Notes: a model not told the origin generated them from the sequence alone. DNA of 64,000 nucleotides from Enterococcus pallens ATCC BAA-351 (GCF_000407485.1 NZ_ASWD01000006.1:186001-250000); one strand, 5' to 3'. Positions 8,831 to 17,102 are shown, counted from the stretch's first letter. A program made the numbers and translations.

Positions 8831-9767
8831 AGAGCAATAACTGTGCGGTTAACGTATCAGTAATCAAGGTATTGATGATTTTCCCTGATAAAGCCGCTTT
8901 AATTGCCGCTGCTTTATTGGCTCCGCCAGCTACCCCAATTCGAGTGGGAATCTGGCGGATTTTTTCAGTAGGCAAGGTGATTACCCGATCATTCCAGGAA
9001 CAGTCCACTTCTTTTCCTTGGTCATCAAAAAAGATGTAGGACACATCGCCAGTGATATTTTTGGCCTCAATAAAGAGATCGGTATTTTCAAACTCCAGAT
9101 ACGTCTGGCTCATTTCCTTGTAAATGGGGGCATTGCCAATCCCCATCAGTGCGACCTGCGCCGTTTCCGCCGTCTCAAAGACCTTCTTGATAAAGCTTTG
9201 CTGCATTAGGACTTCCTTGGCTTCCTTCGTATCCATTAACACCGGTGCATGCAGCTGCAAATATTTCCCGCCGCTATGACGAGCAAACAATTCAGCGATA
9301 ATATTGGCTTGAATATCCATATGATTTTTGCCTAAACCACCTGATAAAGGAACAAACGTTAAGTTGGTCATAGGATAAGTATACGGATAATTATTGGCAA
9401 TTTCGTGAACCGTTGTCCCCGCTGTTACTGCGATGGTTGTGTTGGATTTCATTTCCCGCAGTAGATATTCCAGCGTGGTTTTGGCTAAATTGCTTTTCAA
9501 AACAATTGTGTCCTTGGATTCACAGCAAACCACATCCTTCAGCTGATATTTCTTTTTGACCTCTTCCTCCAGCAGCTTTTGGGTGGTTTTTAGGGAGTCA
9601 TGAACAATTACCTCTACTAGACCCAATCGTTTGGCTTTGGATAAGTACTTGGAAATCTGCGAACGGCTCATGTTGAACTGCTTAGAAACCTCTTCCTGAG
9701 AAGCATTGCGGTAGTGGTACATTTTGGCAATCTCTACCAGTAAAGTTAATTCATTTTCAGACACCAT
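8829..9767 (-). CDS. SorC/DeoR-type sugar-sensing transcriptional regulator
   Basis: The 312-residue protein matches the SorC family, with an N-terminal helix-turn-helix (about 20-42, Q-E-E-V-S-K-Q-F-N-M-S-R-S-Q-I-S-K-Y-L) and a sugar-phosphate-binding domain (about 60-312) with T-V-A-T-A-G-T-T-V-like and G-V-A-G-G-A-N-K-A motifs. Such proteins regulate hexitol and sorbose operons in response to a phosphorylated sugar. It is the last gene of the four-gene minus-strand arm, so it probably controls the divergent region at 12327-12573, where the palindrome GAACAATTGTTC is a candidate operator. Confidence 0.9.
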   Translation of the reverse strand: MVSENELTLLVEIAKMYHYRNASQEEVSKQFNMSRSQISKYLSKAKRLGLVEVIVHDSLKTTQKLLEEEVKKKYQLKDVVCCESKDTIVLKSNLAKTTLEYLLREMKSNTTIAVTAGTTVHEIANNYPYTYPMTNLTFVPLSGGLGKNHMDIQANIIAELFARHSGGKYLQLHAPVLMDTKEAKEVLMQQSFIKKVFETAETAQVALMGIGNAPIYKEMSQTYLEFENTDLFIEAKNITGDVSYIFFDDQGKEVDCSWNDRVITLPTEKIRQIPTRIGVAGGANKAAAIKAALSGKIINTLITDTLTAQLLL

Positions 9768-9785
9768 CAGCCGTTCCCCCTTTAC

Positions 9786-10154
9786 TTATTCAGTCAAAAT
9801 GACAATCTGTTCTCCTGCCGAGATACGTGGAATCTCAGGCTCCTTAACTAATACCGCACCGGGCAATACCTCTGCTTGCTCCTCAGTTGGAAACTGCAGC
9901 GTGATATGTCCCAGCTGAGCAAAATTCTGATTAGCTACATTGCCGACTTCTACAATATGCAGCTCCTTTTGGCCAAAAATTATCCGGCCGTTTTCTACCA
10001 GCATTGTGTCTGTGTCTTGAATTGGATCATCAAACTGATGCACAATACAAACATCCTTTAACTCGTCAGGAGCCGTCTCATTAAACAAAATCAGCATGGG
10101 ATAATCCTCAAAGTAAGCCATCTCTCCCACTGATAAAACAGTTGAACGAATCAT
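9786..10154 (-). CDS. srlB: PTS glucitol/sorbitol-type IIA component
   Basis: The 122-residue protein matches the PTS glucitol IIA family in length and motifs. C-I-V-H-Q near 37 contains the expected phosphoryl-accepting His, and L-G-H-I-T-L lies near 82. It passes phosphate from HPr to the IIB domain of the 13491 protein. The start overlaps the aldolase stop by four bases, showing translational coupling. The IIBC partners are on the other arm of the divergent locus, so both arms must be expressed together for transport. Confidence 0.9.
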   Translation of the reverse strand: MIRSTVLSVGEMAYFEDYPMLILFNETAPDELKDVCIVHQFDDPIQDTDTMLVENGRIIFGQKELHIVEVGNVANQNFAQLGHITLQFPTEEQAEVLPGAVLVKEPEIPRISAGEQIVILTE

Positions 10155-11035
10155 ACGCTGCCTCCCTTGAAGATGCGCATGGCCTGCAGCACATCAGCCT
10201 TGGTTGCTGCTTGAGCTCTTTTAGTTATTGTATCATAGAACATTGGCTCATTTGCAGGCGTTTCCTGAACAAAACGGCGGATTTCTTCGCCGCCAGCCTG
10301 ATTCATGTAGGTATAATAATTGATTTTGCAGATGCCGTTTTGGATCGCCTGATGGTAGTCGGCCGCTGAAACGCCAGAACCGCCGTGCATCACAAAAGGA
10401 ATATCAATTGCTTGCTTAATTTTGGTAATCCGGTCTAGATCCAGCCGCGGCTCCTTCACGTAAATACCGTGAACTGTACCAAAGGCAATCGCTAAGCAAT
10501 CCACCCCCGTCCGTTCCACAAATTCCTTCGCCGCCTGCGGATCTGTATAAATATCGGCCAGTTGAGCTTCATCCTCCGTAATGGTTAAGCAATCACCTTC
10601 GCTATTGCCAACTTCAGAAGAAAAAATGCTGCCTAATTCAGCCTCAACCGTCACGCCTGCCGCATGAGCAATTTTGACAATTTCTTGAGTTTCGCGGACA
10701 TTGGTTTCAAAATCCTTTCCAGAAGCATCATACATGACGGAAGTAAAACCTAAGCGAATGGCTTGAACACAACGTTCAAAGGTAGCGCCGTGGTCCAAAT
10801 GAACTGCCACGGGTACTTTGGCTTTTTTGGCATGCTCCAGCATCAGTGGTCCGATTTCTTCCAAGGCAATGATGCCATCATGACTTTGCGCGTGCTGGAT
10901 AATCACTGGCGTTTGGCATTCTTCTGCTGCGCTGATGACTGCTCGCAGACTTTCAAAGGTGGTAGTATTAAAGGCTCCGATCGCATATTTCTTTTGCTTT
11001 GCTTCTGCTAATAATCCACTAAGATTTTCAAGCAT
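10151..11035 (-). CDS. Class II fructose/tagatose-bisphosphate aldolase
   Basis: The 294-residue zinc-dependent aldolase splits a ketose-1,6-bisphosphate into glyceraldehyde-3-P and DHAP. Zinc-ligand and catalytic motifs are visible: V-H-L-D-H-G-A near 78, Y-D-A-S near 103, V-E-A-E-L-G near 130, F-G-T-V-H-G near 182 and M-H-G-G-S-G near 207. It belongs to the GatY/KbaY/Fba branch; sequence reading alone cannot separate fructose from tagatose specificity. The stop overlaps the IIA start and the start overlaps the dehydrogenase stop by eight bases, so it is embedded in the hexitol operon. Confidence 0.9.
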   Translation of the reverse strand: MLENLSGLLAEAKQKKYAIGAFNTTTFESLRAVISAAEECQTPVIIQHAQSHDGIIALEEIGPLMLEHAKKAKVPVAVHLDHGATFERCVQAIRLGFTSVMYDASGKDFETNVRETQEIVKIAHAAGVTVEAELGSIFSSEVGNSEGDCLTITEDEAQLADIYTDPQAAKEFVERTGVDCLAIAFGTVHGIYVKEPRLDLDRITKIKQAIDIPFVMHGGSGVSAADYHQAIQNGICKINYYTYMNQAGGEEIRRFVQETPANEPMFYDTITKRAQAATKADVLQAMRIFKGGSV

Positions 11036-12326
11036 GCATTTTCCCTCCTGTTTCTGTCAGCACGATGTCTACTTCAAAATGCGCCAGCAAAATGTCCTCG
11101 GCTTCCTTGTTCCAGCAGCCAGCATGATTCTCGCAGGCTTCATGAAGCTTTTGGAAAAGCGGCTCTGTTTGGCCTAATTGCTGGAAGTCTTCAATAGCGG
11201 TTAACGGCAGGTCAATTTGAGTATAGATCAATTTTTTACCACCAGGGATACTAGGCAGCTGCAGGGTCGTTTCGACTGCTGCTTCTAATCCTCCAATATG
11301 CGTGATCATAATTGCTGGATCAATTTTTTTGCGGGAGCTTAAATCAATCGCTTCATGCATATCGGTCATGGTACTGCCGGTGAAGCCGATCATGTGGGTG
11401 TATTTATAGTGAAGGTTATACATATTCAAATTGGCAGATAATTCCTTGTCTACTGGTCCGGCAAAGAAATTCAAACAGCCGTCTTTACCTAAAATCTGAT
11501 CAGCTTGTTCAATCAACACCTGAATCGGCGCATAAACAAAAACATCATCATACCCAGCCTGGTCCGTCAGCTGCAATAACTCTGCTACTACATCCTCAAC
11601 CTCCGCAGGGTTTAAGTAGACCAGCTTCTTGTTTAAAGCCTCTGCCTTTTCAGGAGGCAGAACTCGTTTCGCTCGAGCAATTCGTTCCGCTGAAGCATCC
11701 ACTGCCACAATCAGCTGTGGACCATCCTCCAATTGAATCGCATAATCAATTGCCTCTAAGCCCATCGGTCCACAAGCACCCAGAATGGCTAAGTTTCCGC
11801 CCTTTTTAACGCCCATATCGAAGTCATGATTCAAGCTGTTGGTATGGAAATTACGATTAAAGCCAGCAATCACACAGGAAACTGGTTCGGATAAGGAGGC
11901 ACTGAAAAACGCATCGCCTTCATAAGGAATCAAACAATCTAGTTCAATTACTTCCTTTGGCACAATCGCATAGGTGCAGTCTCCACCAAAATAAGGATAG
12001 GAATAACCTGGAGTAATCATGGATCCTTTGTAATTCAACGATGGCTGAATAGTAAATTTTTGTCCTTTTTGAAAACGCTCCTGCCATTTGCTGCCTACCT
12101 CAACAATTAAGCCAGCAATTTCGTGTCCGATAATAACAGGCTCTTCTGTCAACGAACCCATTACTCGGGCATGAGCTTCTCCTTGTTTGGCCAGCTTATG
12201 GGTGGACATACACACGGAATCTGAAATAATCTTGACTAAAATCTCATCTTCTTTAAGTCCAGGTAATTCGAACTCGTCAACTCGTAAATCGTTAACTCCA
12301 TGAAGTCGAACGGCTTTTGTTTTCAT
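11028..12326 (-). CDS. Zinc-type alcohol dehydrogenase, L-sorbose-1-phosphate reductase-like
   Basis: The 432-residue protein of the medium-chain dehydrogenase superfamily has G-H-E-I-A-G near 67 and a Rossmann motif L-G-A-C-G-P-M-G near 183. It most resembles SorE-type enzymes that interconvert L-sorbose-1-P and D-glucitol-6-P, which are longer than ordinary sorbitol dehydrogenases. Its residue near 39 is Cys in S-V-C-M-S-T, compatible with a zinc ligand. It is the first gene of the minus arm, with a start after TAGGAGG. The exact substrate is not certain, because no SrlD-like short-chain dehydrogenase is present. Confidence 0.8.
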   Translation of the reverse strand: MKTKAVRLHGVNDLRVDEFELPGLKEDEILVKIISDSVCMSTHKLAKQGEAHARVMGSLTEEPVIIGHEIAGLIVEVGSKWQERFQKGQKFTIQPSLNYKGSMITPGYSYPYFGGDCTYAIVPKEVIELDCLIPYEGDAFFSASLSEPVSCVIAGFNRNFHTNSLNHDFDMGVKKGGNLAILGACGPMGLEAIDYAIQLEDGPQLIVAVDASAERIARAKRVLPPEKAEALNKKLVYLNPAEVEDVVAELLQLTDQAGYDDVFVYAPIQVLIEQADQILGKDGCLNFFAGPVDKELSANLNMYNLHYKYTHMIGFTGSTMTDMHEAIDLSSRKKIDPAIMITHIGGLEAAVETTLQLPSIPGGKKLIYTQIDLPLTAIEDFQQLGQTEPLFQKLHEACENHAGCWNKEAEDILLAHFEVDIVLTETGGKMHA

Positions 12327-12383
12327 ATCATTTCCTCCTAAATCTTAATAAGTACACGTTTATCCTAGAGCCGTTAAAAACAA

Positions 12384-12399
12384 TTGTCAACGTTATCGA
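12384..12399. promoter_or_regulatory. Candidate cre site (CcpA), minus arm side
   Basis: TTGTCAACGTTATCGA matches the catabolite-responsive consensus WTGNNARCGNWWWCAN with one mismatch near the end. It lies about 60 bases upstream of the dehydrogenase start, where it could repress the minus arm on glucose. Confidence 0.55.
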
Positions 12400-12407
12400 A
12401 TAACTTT

Positions 12408-12419
12408 GAACAATTGTTC
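12408..12419. promoter_or_regulatory. Candidate operator of the SorC-type regulator
   Basis: GAACAATTGTTC is a perfect 12-base palindrome. The related half-site TTTGTTCAAATG occurs at 12464-12475, and AACAATTGT again at 12380-12388. Several copies of one motif in a divergent PTS promoter region suggest cooperative regulator binding; assigning it to the 8829 regulator is inference. Confidence 0.5.
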
Positions 12420-12493
12420 CTTTGTGAATTTTGTACAGCTGATAAATAGAATTTCTCAGAAAATTTGTTCAAATGCTCTAGATAGCATTGCTA

Positions 12494-12509
12494 TTGTCAG
12501 CGTTTTCAA
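12494..12509. promoter_or_regulatory. Candidate cre site (CcpA), plus arm side
   Basis: TTGTCAGCGTTTTCAA fits WTGNNARCGNWWWCAN at every position. It sits about 65 bases upstream of gutM, in the usual promoter zone, and suggests carbon catabolite repression. Confidence 0.7.
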
Positions 12510-12573
12510 TTAGATTTTAAGTACGAACACCACTTTGTTAAACGAACAAGATAGAAAGGGGATTTGATGGTTC

Positions 12574-12963
12574 ATGGGGTTCTATTTATTATTTTTAGTT
12601 ATTTTAATTCTCCAAATGCTGCTAGTAGTCAGACAGTCAAAGCACATCACGCAAGAATATCTGGCGGTGAAGCGTCAGGTGAATGGACAGGCTCAAGTGG
12701 GTATGGGAACCTTTCGTTCACTACGAAGTCTTAAGAAAGGACGCATCATTATTTTGGCAGCAGCTGATGATCAGGTTGTCGATTTTCGTGAACTGTCTGG
12801 TCGTACCGTCTTCAGCAAATTCAAACAATCAAAAGCATTGATTGGGCTGACAATTGAGGAGCTGTTGAACCAAAGCACTGCCGAACAGCAAAAGGCAATC
12901 AACCTCGCCTTAAGCAACTTTTCGAGTCAAGAACAGAAACAGGAGGGAATCAAATGGATTTAG
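12574..12963 (+). CDS. gutM: Glucitol operon activator GutM-like protein
   Basis: The 129-residue protein has one N-terminal hydrophobic segment (about 2-18, FYLLFLVILILQMLL) and a soluble domain with a G-M-G-T-F-R and K-G-R-I-I-I-L-A pattern typical of the GutM/SrlM family. These proteins accompany glucitol PTS operons and were described as activators, although their membrane-like N-terminus leaves the mechanism open. The ATG at 12574 is the first possible start in frame, because a stop lies at 12565. A nearer ATG at 12567 is out of frame and gives no family match. Its 3' end overlaps srlA by ten bases. Confidence 0.88.
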   Translation: MGFYLLFLVILILQMLLVVRQSKHITQEYLAVKRQVNGQAQVGMGTFRSLRSLKKGRIIILAAADDQVVDFRELSGRTVFSKFKQSKALIGLTIEELLNQSTAEQQKAINLALSNFSSQEQKQEGIKWI

Positions 12964-13490
12964 CAGTAAAATTAGCAGAAGGCTTCACTGGAATTTTCCA
13001 AGCTGGCGGCGAAAACTTAATGGGGTTAGTCACCGGGATTTTACCTACTTTATTAGTACTTTTAACCTTTGTTAACGCCTTAATCGCTATTATCGGTGAG
13101 GATCGCGTGACGCACTTCTCACAAAAGATGACGAAGTTTCGGATTTTACGCTACACACTGTTGCCAGTCATGTCACTTTTCTTTTTAACTAATCCAATGT
13201 GTTACACGATGGGGCGCTTTTTAGATGAGAAAGAAAAGCCAGCGTTTATTGATGCTTGTTTCTCCTTTGCTCATCCGATTACCGGGATTTTCCCTCACGG
13301 CAATGCCGGGGAACTGTTTGTCTGGACCGGAATTTCTTCAGGCATAACTGCTTTAGGCTATTCAGTTTCGCCGTTAGCCATTCGCTATTTCTTGGCAGGA
13401 ATTATCATCATTTTTATCCGCGGCATGGTTACTGAATTCTTAACACGTATGATTATGGCTAAAAGTGAAACGAAAAAGGAAGTGGTATAA
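12954..13490 (+). CDS. srlA: PTS glucitol/sorbitol-type IIC component
   Basis: The 178-residue integral membrane subunit forms the translocation channel with the C-domain of the next gene. Hydrophobic segments lie at about 20-45, 60-80, 125-140 and 145-165, and the conserved F-F-L-T-N-P-M-C-Y-T-M-G-R-F segment, typical of SrlA, lies near 75. The gene starts within the 3' end of gutM after CAGGAGG and ends directly at the srlE start. Length matches the E. coli protein (about 187). Confidence 0.92.
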   Translation: MDLAVKLAEGFTGIFQAGGENLMGLVTGILPTLLVLLTFVNALIAIIGEDRVTHFSQKMTKFRILRYTLLPVMSLFFLTNPMCYTMGRFLDEKEKPAFIDACFSFAHPITGIFPHGNAGELFVWTGISSGITALGYSVSPLAIRYFLAGIIIIFIRGMVTEFLTRMIMAKSETKKEVV

Positions 13491-14492
13491 ATGGGAAAAG
13501 TGGTTAGAATTACCAAAGGAAGCAACGGCTGGGGTACCTTTTTAGAAGTAACTCCTACTGAAGAGAAAAAATATGTTGTCTCAATCACTGGCGGCGGTAT
13601 TCATCCGGTAGCACAAAAAATTGCTGATCTACTAGAAGTCCCTGCTCGCGATGGATTCAAAGAAAAAATTGCGCCCGAGGAAATGATTATTGCGGTAGTG
13701 GATTGCGGTGGAACCTTGCGCTGCGGTGTTTATCCGAAAATGGGGGTTAAAACCATTGACCTGCACCCTATCTCACCTTCTGGACCGTTGGCTAAGTTTA
13801 TTAATGAATCCAACTTCATTTCAGGGATCACTGAAGAGAATATTGTTTTGTTGGAGGATGGAGCCCAGACAGCTCCTGAGTTGACTCAAACCGTTAGTGA
13901 AGAACCAAAAGCTGCTAAACCAGTTGTGGAAGCTGTAGCTGCCGAACCACAGAAAAGCAGCTCACCAATGGATCTGATTACCAATTTAGGAAAAGCTATC
14001 GGGAAAATCGTGAACATCTTTTACCAAGGCGGACGTGAGTCAATCGACATTGTATTAAAAAATATTCTGCCGTTTATGACCTTTATTAGTATCATGGTAG
14101 GGATTATCAACTATACTGGTATCGGCAATGTTCTAGCAACTGCGGTAAAACCATTGGCTGGTAACTTGGCTGGTTTAGTCATCTTATCCATTATTTGCGC
14201 GTTGCCGGTTCTTTCACCAATTCTAGGCCCAGGTGCCGTTATCGCTCAAGTTGTCGGAGTATTAATCGGGGTGGAAATCGGTAAAGGAACCATCCCAGCC
14301 TCCTATGCTCTGCCCGCTTTATTCGCCATTAACTCTCAGGTCGGCTGTGACTTCGCTCCAGTTGCCTTGACCTTGGCTGAGGCCGATGAGCTAACCGTTG
14401 AATCCGGCGTACCTGCAATGCTCTTCTCGCGCTTAATTACCGGACCAATTGCCGTAGTCGTTGGTTGGCTTTTGAGCTTTGGCTTGTACTAA
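13491..14492 (+). CDS. srlE: PTS glucitol/sorbitol-type IIBC component
   Basis: The 333-residue protein has an N-terminal IIB domain (1-125) and a membrane IIC part (about 175-333), joined by an Ala/Pro/Glu-rich linker (about 128-155). The phosphorylated Cys is visible in G-G-T-L-R-C-G-V-Y-P near 80. The membrane domain has about four or five hydrophobic helices, with L-P-F-M-T-F-I-S near 186 and I-N-S-Q-V-G-C-D-F-A near 281. Together with SrlA and SrlB it should take up and phosphorylate a hexitol. A strong terminator at 14515 closes the operon. Confidence 0.93.
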   Translation: MGKVVRITKGSNGWGTFLEVTPTEEKKYVVSITGGGIHPVAQKIADLLEVPARDGFKEKIAPEEMIIAVVDCGGTLRCGVYPKMGVKTIDLHPISPSGPLAKFINESNFISGITEENIVLLEDGAQTAPELTQTVSEEPKAAKPVVEAVAAEPQKSSSPMDLITNLGKAIGKIVNIFYQGGRESIDIVLKNILPFMTFISIMVGIINYTGIGNVLATAVKPLAGNLAGLVILSIICALPVLSPILGPGAVIAQVVGVLIGVEIGKGTIPASYALPALFAINSQVGCDFAPVALTLAEADELTVESGVPAMLFSRLITGPIAVVVGWLLSFGLY

Positions 14493-14514
14493 ACAAGACT
14501 TTCTTTACATTTGA

Positions 14515-14563
14515 AAAAAGGACAGAAGCCGTGTACATCTGTACATCACCTTCTGTCCTTTTT
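14515..14563 (+). terminator. Terminator of the gutM-srlAE operon
   Basis: AAAGGACAGAAG and CTTCTGTCCTTT pair around a loop that contains its own TGTACA repeats, followed by T5. The A tract on the other side may also serve the minus-strand kinase gene. Confidence 0.8.
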
Positions 14564-14564
14564 G

Positions 14565-15074
14565 TCATTCAATGTTCCATTGGTAGCCGTCTTCTACTAG
14601 TAAATACTCACAATCGTATTTCTGACACATGGCTAAATGATAAGCATTATCCGCTAAAACAGCAGCCTTCGTCAATCCAGAATCATCCAATCGCTGTTCA
14701 ATAGCATTAGCATACTGTTTTATGGCATCAAAATGCTGCTCAATATACGCTTCACTCAGAATCAAACAATAAAACCTTATCTCAGCTAAATACTCTTCAG
14801 CAAAATCCTTTTTCCAATCAAAGGGAATGTACAAGCCTTCCACGATTAGATGCTGCTGATTTTCGATTGCCGTTTTAATCATTTCTCGCGCAATCGGCCA
14901 AAGATACTCCTTCAACTCCTGATCATCCTCTGGTGTCAGTTCCGTCTGTCCACTGCGGATCAAGCCCATCTTCAATAAATCCAGTGACAAATAGGGATAC
15001 TGGTATTTTTCCATTAATTGTTGGGCCAAAAGCGTTTTTCCCGTATGAGAAGCTCCAGTAATTAAAATAATCAT
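14565..15074 (-). CDS. P-loop nucleotide kinase-like protein
   Basis: A 169-residue protein with Walker A G-A-S-H-T-G-K-T near residue 6, then L-S-L-D-L-L-K-M-G near 33 and an acidic region. It looks like a small kinase of the AAA/zeta-toxin-like or 2-phosphoglycerate-kinase-like P-loop group, but no substrate motif is recognised. The start at 15074 (MIILITG) follows GGGAGGAAAG; a longer frame upstream would overlap crcB and lacks a good site. It lies 11 bases after the crcB pair and may be in the same transcript. Confidence 0.75.
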   Translation of the reverse strand: MIILITGASHTGKTLLAQQLMEKYQYPYLSLDLLKMGLIRSGQTELTPEDDQELKEYLWPIAREMIKTAIENQQHLIVEGLYIPFDWKKDFAEEYLAEIRFYCLILSEAYIEQHFDAIKQYANAIEQRLDDSGLTKAAVLADNAYHLAMCQKYDCEYLLVEDGYQWNIE

Positions 15075-15085
15075 CGCTTTCCTCC

Positions 15086-15439
15086 CTAGATCAAACTGCC
15101 AACCATTAAACCAAGAAAGCTGCACAGCAATCCTAAGCCATAGGAACCGATCAAATAGCGATAAAACATCGGCCGATCATTTTTCCACAGAACCAACACT
15201 TCAAAGTTAAAGGTGGAAAAAGTAGTATAGCCCCCCATCACTCCAGTCCCTAAAAAAAGATACCAGGAGGATGACAAATGCATGCCGAAAAAGATACCCA
15301 GTAAAAAACTGCCGGTTAAATTGATAAAGAAGGTAGAGCGAGGCAGCCGCTTTGTCTGCGGCTCAAAATAATTATTTAAGGTAAAGCGCAGCATCGCTCC
15401 AACAGCTGCGCCACTGCCAACTAATAACGTATTGATCAT
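15086..15439 (-). CDS. crcB: Fluoride ion channel subunit CrcB/Fluc (second copy)
   Basis: This 117-residue four-helix protein is one subunit of the dual-topology Fluc fluoride exporter. G-A-A-V-G-A-M-L-R near 10, N-L-T-G-S-F-L-L-G near 40 and G-G-Y-T-T-F-S-T-F near 70 are family signatures; the last holds the Phe-box/TMH3 break region that lines the pore. It overlaps the upstream crcB gene by four bases, so the two subunits are coupled and probably form a heterodimer with opposite membrane orientation, as known for paired Fluc genes. Confidence 0.93.
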   Translation of the reverse strand: MINTLLVGSGAAVGAMLRFTLNNYFEPQTKRLPRSTFFINLTGSFLLGIFFGMHLSSSWYLFLGTGVMGGYTTFSTFNFEVLVLWKNDRPMFYRYLIGSYGLGLLCSFLGLMVGSLI

Positions 15440-15819
15440 AGCTCTGCCGCCCCTCCTTTACGATAAATCGCTTCGCCTATATAGGTCATGGCAATCCCGC
15501 CAATAAAGGACAGTACTAAATACAAGAAAGCTAAGCCCCAGCGGCCAGCCTGTATTAGCTGCATCGTATCTAAAGCAAAAGAAGAAAAGGTGGTTAAGGC
15601 ACCACAGAATCCAACGCCCAAGCCTAAAATCAGGCGACCGGAAACATCCATATCATCTAAAATATGCTTCACCAGCCAGCTAAATATGAAGCAACCAATC
15701 AAATTAGCCACTAAAGTTCCCAGCGGAAAACCGTCTACCTTGGGCAAAATAAGTCCAATCCAATACCGCAGTGAGCCCCCAAAAAAGGCAAACGCCGCAA
15801 TCACTAAATAATCCAACAT
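15436..15819 (-). CDS. crcB: Fluoride ion channel subunit CrcB/Fluc (first copy)
   Basis: A 127-residue, four-helix Fluc subunit. G-G-S-L-R-Y-W near 14, N-L-I-G-C-F-I-F near 40 and G-A-L-T-T-F-S-S-F near 74 mark the family. It differs enough from the next gene to be the partner subunit of a heterodimeric channel. The start follows GGAGATG, with 8 bases between. I looked for a fluoride riboswitch in the 850 bases upstream and did not find the expected conserved pattern. Confidence 0.93.
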   Translation of the reverse strand: MLDYLVIAAFAFFGGSLRYWIGLILPKVDGFPLGTLVANLIGCFIFSWLVKHILDDMDVSGRLILGLGVGFCGALTTFSSFALDTMQLIQAGRWGLAFLYLVLSFIGGIAMTYIGEAIYRKGGAAEL

Positions 15820-16058
15820 CGCTCGTTCATCTCCATAATAAAGTCTTTTTCACTATAAGCCTTGCATCAAAATTATGCAAATGAAGCAAACAAAATCCTC
15901 TAGGCCTTACTTTAGTTAATCAGAAGCGCTTGTTATCCTTACTTTTACTACCTGAAATTTTCTCATTTTATAGGATATCCTAAAACCTATAAAATCAAGG
16001 TTTTGTCTGTTCTCTTAAACCACATTCTCATAAAATACCGCAAAGTCAAATTTTTTTC

Positions 16059-16154
16059 TCCCCCGCTACTTTGCAAAGCTATTTTTGCGAAGCTTGCTTT
16101 TATAGCATTCTCTATTCACAGGTGTGCAAAGTAGCAGGGGGATTTGCAAAGTAG
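16059..16154. repeat. Long inverted repeat with core GCAAAGTAGC
   Basis: CCCCCGCTACTTTGCA (from 16060) and TGCAAAGTAGCAGGGGG (ending about 16141) are inverted with one inserted base and a spacer of about 50 bases. A further direct copy of TTTGCAAAGTAGCA follows at once. The G/C arms stand out sharply from the AT-rich surroundings. Confidence 0.65.
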
Positions 16155-16505
16155 CATTTTTGCATTCTTTTTGTTATTCTTCTATGCTTTAGTCATCCAG
16201 GGAAGCAACTAGTGGGAAAGGCGCAGAAGTGCTGATTTCTTTTAGCCGGCAAAAAAGAAATCTATGCTAGATTTCTCGTTATTTTAAAGTGAAAAAACTA
16301 GGAAAGCAACATTTTCCCCAAACAGAAGCGATTACTTTTTCACAAGTTAAAAACCTTTAATATAGCATTTACGAGAATATTATTTCACAATAACAGGCAA
16401 TTTTTAGGCTATTTTTCAAAAAAAATTTTATATCACTTATAGGGCACCAAAAAGACCCGAAAAAAATCAAAACCCTATTAAAACGGGATTTCTAAAAATT
16501 CAAGC

Positions 16506-16537
16506 TGGTCTATAACTACCCAAAGTGGCCTATAACT
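16506..16537 (+). promoter_or_regulatory. Direct repeats with 20-base period, possible activator site
   Basis: TGGTCTATAACT (16506-16517) and TGGCCTATAACT (16526-16537) are spaced by two helical turns. They stand about 130 bases before the ATG of the 16669 gene. No matching -10 box is strong, so an activator-dependent promoter is possible. Confidence 0.4.
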
Positions 16538-16668
16538 TCACTTTACATTTTTTTGTTATTCATTTATCTTCTAAGCATCGGCCGAAGCGAATAAAAAACT
16601 CAGCCCCCACCGTCTTGGAGAGGCTGGACACTTTAAATACTACTAAACTGAAAATGGAGGAAATCACT

Positions 16669-17052
16669 ATGACAGAACAACCCTTTACACCTTATCAACT
16701 CTTTAATTTAAAGCTTGAAACCTTAGAAACGCGCATTTTAGATCATTATCAGGAAAATCAAGACAGCACGATGACTGTAAAACTGATCCTTGCTTTACGT
16801 GTACGCTATCAACTAGGTGCAAAAGAATTTGCCTTAGTACTAAAAGACTTGGTACGTCACTTATTTTTACGGACGAAGGCTACCCGCACCATGAAGCATT
16901 TCTTTTTCTACTTCAAGGATTATTTCGAAGCTAGCGAGCTAAACAAACTGAAGCTTAAGCTATTTCCGGTTAGAAATTTTATTGAAAAAGCCAAGACCTT
17001 ACTTGGTTCACAAATTGCTAAATTTCGCCCAACGGAAGAAGCTATCCCTTGA
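16669..17052 (+). CDS. Uncharacterised cytosolic protein
   Basis: A 127-residue basic, helix-rich protein with no signal peptide or membrane segment. The ATG at 16669 follows AATGGAGGAAATC; an in-frame ATG at 16654 overlaps that ribosome site and is unlikely. I see no known motif. It is 50 bases upstream of the DUF2922 gene and probably shares its transcript, which makes it part of a small two-gene unit with unknown role. Confidence 0.65.
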   Translation: MTEQPFTPYQLFNLKLETLETRILDHYQENQDSTMTVKLILALRVRYQLGAKEFALVLKDLVRHLFLRTKATRTMKHFFFYFKDYFEASELNKLKLKLFPVRNFIEKAKTLLGSQIAKFRPTEEAIP

Positions 17053-17102
17053 GAAGAACGGTTGTTGTCCCTGTAGTCGAAAAAAATGAGAGGAGAAAAT
17101 CG

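Larger units (their letters stand above)
15820..16668. other. 850-base non-coding stretch with repeats
   Basis: AT-rich DNA between crcB and the 16669 operon, with no convincing ORF. It holds a long inverted repeat (16059-16139), a third copy of its core at 16145-16154, a hairpin AGAAATC/GATTTCT (about 16256-16276) and a pair of 12-base direct repeats with a 20-base period (16506-16537). The ORF that could begin at GTG 16525 has no ribosome site and overlaps these repeats. Confidence 0.6.

Noticed and set aside
12567-12700. Alternative ATG for the gene before srlA
   Set aside because: It is closer to the ribosome site but in another frame, and its translation has no GutM features; the frame from 12574 has the membrane helix and the family motifs.
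15820-15960. Fluoride riboswitch in front of crcB
   Set aside because: The crcB-motif pattern (GGCGAUG-type opening with matching CGCC and a terminal GAUG) could not be found on the minus strand; only the ribosome site GGAGATG resembles a part.
16525-16668. N-terminal extension from GTG 16525 of the 16669 gene
   Set aside because: It has no ribosome site, covers the direct repeats, and its sequence is not protein-like; ATG 16669 has a good site.
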